Source of the DNA: Acetobacteraceae bacterium
GTDB lineage: Bacteria > Pseudomonadota > Alphaproteobacteria > Acetobacterales > Acetobacteraceae
NCBI GenBank assembly: GCA_027323595.1
Contig: DAHWBL010000447.1
Span: 1-6,814, forward strand
Direction: 5' to 3'
Length of the DNA stretch: 6,814 bases
The translations under genes and the position numbers were made by a program. How positions within the stretch are numbered: position 1 is the stretch's first letter; each line of letters starts with the position of its first letter. Under the pieces are notes generated by a model, which saw only the letters and a program-made list of their open reading frames with translations, made no database searches and had not been told where the DNA came from. Shown here in pieces: positions 5,075 to 6,814 of the stretch.

Positions 5075-6814
5075 ATGTCACTTCTCGTCATCGACCATCT
5101 CACCCTGCGCATCGCCGGGCGCACCCTGCTGGACGACGCCACCCTGGCCATCGAGCCTGGCCAGCGCGTGGGCCTGGTCGGGCGCAACGGCGCCGGCAAA
5201 TCCACCCTGCTGCGCGCCATCCTGGGCGAGATCGCGCCGGACGGGGGCGCCATCCGCCTTGCCGCCCGCGCCCGCCTTGCCGCGGTGCGCCAGGAGGCGC
5301 CGGCCGGACCGGCCAGGCTGCTGGACACCGTGCTCGCCGCCGACTCCGAGCGCGGCGGCCTGCTCGCCGAGGCCGAGCACGCCGCGCCCGAGCGCCTGGG
5401 CGCGATCCATGACCGGCTGCGCGCGATCGGCGCGGATGCCGGCCCGGCGCGCGCGGCCACCATCCTCGCCGGCCTGGGTTTCGACGAGGCGGCGCAATCC
5501 CGCCCGGTGGGCGAATTTTCCGGCGGCTGGCGCATGCGCGTGGCCATCGCTGGCGCGCTGTTCGCCAACCCCGATCTGCTGCTGCTCGACGAGCCGACCA
5601 ACCATCTCGATCTCGAAGCGAGCATGTGGCTCGAATCCTGGCTCGCCCGCTTCCCAGGTGCCGCGTTGATCGTCTCGCATGATCGCGGCCTGCTCGACCG
5701 CGCCTGTGCCGCCATCGCGCATCTGGATCGCGGCAAATTGTCGCTCACGCCGGGCGGCTTCAGCGAATTCGTGCGCATCCGCACCGAGCAGGCGATGCAG
5801 CAGAATCGCGCCGCCGAGCGCGTCGCCGCCCAGCGCGCGCGCATGCAGTCCTTCGTCGATCGCTTCCGCGCCAAGGCCACCAAGGCGCGCCAGGCGCAGG
5901 CGCGGATCAAGGCGATGGAAAAGCTGCCGGTGATCGATTCCGTGATCGAGGACGCCCCGGCGCGCTTCGTTTTTCCCAAGGGCCCGACACTGGCGCCGCC
6001 GATGCTCACGCTCGATCGCGTCGCGGTCGGCTATGATGGCACGCCGGTTCTGCGCGACCTCGGGCTGGTCATCGACCCCGAGGACCGCATCGCCCTGCTC
6101 GGTCCGAACGGGCGCGGCAAATCCACTTTCGCCAGGCTGCTGGCCGGTCGGCTGGAGCCGATCAGCGGGCAGGTCCGTCGCGCGGCCAGGCTGCGGGTCG
6201 GGTATTTCGCCCAGCACCAGGCCGAGGAGCTGGTCGCCGCGGACACGCCGATCGACCACATGCAGCATGCCCTGCCGCGCGCCACCAGCGGCGAGGTGCG
6301 CGCCCAGCTTGCCCGCTTCGGGCTGGACGCGGACCGCGCGCAGACCCGCATCGACCAGCTTTCGGGTGGCGAGCGCGCCCGGCTGCTGCTGGCGCTGGCC
6401 ACGCGCGACGCGCCGCAACTGTTGATTCTTGATGAGCCCACCAACCATCTCGACATCGACGCGCGCGACGCGCTGGTCCGCGCGCTGGCCGAGTTCGAGG
6501 GCGCGGTGCTGCTGATCAGCCACGACCCGCATCTGGTCGATCTGGTCGCTGAGCGGCTGTGGCTGGTCGAGGATGGCACCGTGCGCCCGTTCGACGGAGA
6601 CCTCGATGCCTATCGCGAGCAGCTCGCCGAGCGCGCCCGCCCGCGCGCGGCCAGCCAGTCGCTCACCCGCCGTGACGACCGGCGTGAACGCGCCGAGGCG
6701 CGCGCGGCGATCGCGCCGCTGCGCCGCGCGGCACTGAGCGCCGAGGCGCTGGTCAGCCGGCTCACCGCGCAGGCGGCCGGGCTCGAAGCACGCCTCGCCG
6801 ACCCCGAGCTCTAC
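5075..6814 (+). CDS. ABC-F family ATPase, YheS-type, C-terminus cut by window edge
   Basis: The frame is open for 580 codons from ATG 5075 to the right edge. It encodes two ABC ATPase domains with no membrane segments, as in ABC-F ribosome-associated translation factors. Domain 1 has Walker A G-R-N-G-A-G-K-S-T at 36-44, signature S-G-G-W-R at 149-153, Walker B L-L-L-L-D-E-P at 168-174 (Glu173) and H-loop His202. The inter-domain linker, which in the family reaches towards the P-site tRNA, includes F-V-D-R-F-R-A-K-A-T-K-A-R-Q-A-Q at 260-275, close to E. coli YheS. Domain 2 has Walker A at 343-351 (G-P-N-G-R-G-K-S-T), Y-F-A-Q-H-Q, signature S-G-G-E-R at 430-434, Walker B with Glu454, and His483; P-F-D-G-D-L-D-A-Y follows. 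An arginine- and alanine-rich, probably coiled-coil tail is cut by the edge, perhaps 20-60 residues short. No Shine-Dalgarno motif precedes the start; the palindromic element ends ten bases before it. YheS is the closest member, but the role in this organism is inferred. Confidence 0.95.
   Translation, partial: MSLLVIDHLTLRIAGRTLLDDATLAIEPGQRVGLVGRNGAGKSTLLRAILGEIAPDGGAIRLAARARLAAVRQEAPAGPARLLDTVLAADSERGGLLAEAEHAAPERLGAIHDRLRAIGADAGPARAATILAGLGFDEAAQSRPVGEFSGGWRMRVAIAGALFANPDLLLLDEPTNHLDLEASMWLESWLARFPGAALIVSHDRGLLDRACAAIAHLDRGKLSLTPGGFSEFVRIRTEQAMQQNRAAERVAAQRARMQSFVDRFRAKATKARQAQARIKAMEKLPVIDSVIEDAPARFVFPKGPTLAPPMLTLDRVAVGYDGTPVLRDLGLVIDPEDRIALLGPNGRGKSTFARLLAGRLEPISGQVRRAARLRVGYFAQHQAEELVAADTPIDHMQHALPRATSGEVRAQLARFGLDADRAQTRIDQLSGGERARLLLALATRDAPQLLILDEPTNHLDIDARDALVRALAEFEGAVLLISHDPHLVDLVAERLWLVEDGTVRPFDGDLDAYREQLAERARPRAASQSLTRRDDRRERAEARAAIAPLRRAALSAEALVSRLTAQAAGLEARLADPELY

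Noticed and set aside
5078..6532. Long minus-strand open frame of 484 codons opposite the ABC-F gene
   Set aside because: The plus strand here encodes an unmistakable ABC-F protein with all ATPase motifs. The antisense translation is rich in Arg, Ala and Gln with no recognisable family, as expected of a shadow in high-GC DNA.
1..6814. Defence, phage, CRISPR or secondary-metabolite system
   Set aside because: No repeats with regular spacers, integrases, nucleases, toxin-antitoxin pairs or biosynthetic enzymes were seen. All coding space is accounted for by six ordinary metabolic, uptake and translation genes.

Overview
The window is high-GC DNA with dense GCG/GGC/CTG codon use, tightly packed genes and short spacers. 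The protein types (a LivK-like binding protein ending in an R-P-L-A-x-S-x-C-P-L motif, a YheS-type ABC-F ATPase, family III CoA-transferase and crotonase pairs) suggest an alphaproteobacterium, perhaps Acetobacteraceae/Rhodospirillales. This placement is an inference from style and family resemblance, not from a marker gene.

Layout. At the left edge a minus-strand alpha/beta hydrolase (1-606, C-terminus outside the window) is divergent from a plus-strand three-gene unit. That unit holds a CaiB/BaiF family III CoA-transferase (673-1872), a crotonase-superfamily protein overlapping it by four bases (1869-2642), and a secreted branched-chain-amino-acid-type ABC substrate-binding protein 28 bases further on (2671-3870). 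A second secreted binding protein, of the NMT1/SsuA type, lies on the minus strand (3877-4806) and converges on the first with only six bases between stop codons. A 268-base intergenic stretch follows. It contains a 19-base perfect dyad (4921-4939) and a 115-base two-hairpin palindromic element bounded by TAGAGC/GCTCTA (4950-5064). Immediately after it starts an ABC-F ATPase of the YheS type (5075 to the right edge, C-terminus outside the window).

How the genes may work together. The CoA-transferase, crotonase and LivK-like protein are probably co-transcribed. They fit a module that captures a small carboxylate outside the cytoplasmic membrane, moves CoA onto it and carries out a crotonase-type step on the thioester. 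The divergent hydrolase may belong to the same pathway. The substrate cannot be read from sequence. The crotonase lacks both catalytic glutamates of classical enoyl-CoA hydratase, so a 'hydratase' label is unsafe. Neither binding protein has a permease or ATPase gene in the window. The ABC-F gene is a translation factor, not a transporter subunit, and is probably unrelated to the rest.

I see no RNA genes, CRISPR array, phage genes or transposase, and no clear new multi-gene system. The points most worth a second look are the palindromic element in the ABC-F leader, the glutamate-less crotonase and the dyad upstream of the NMT1-type gene.
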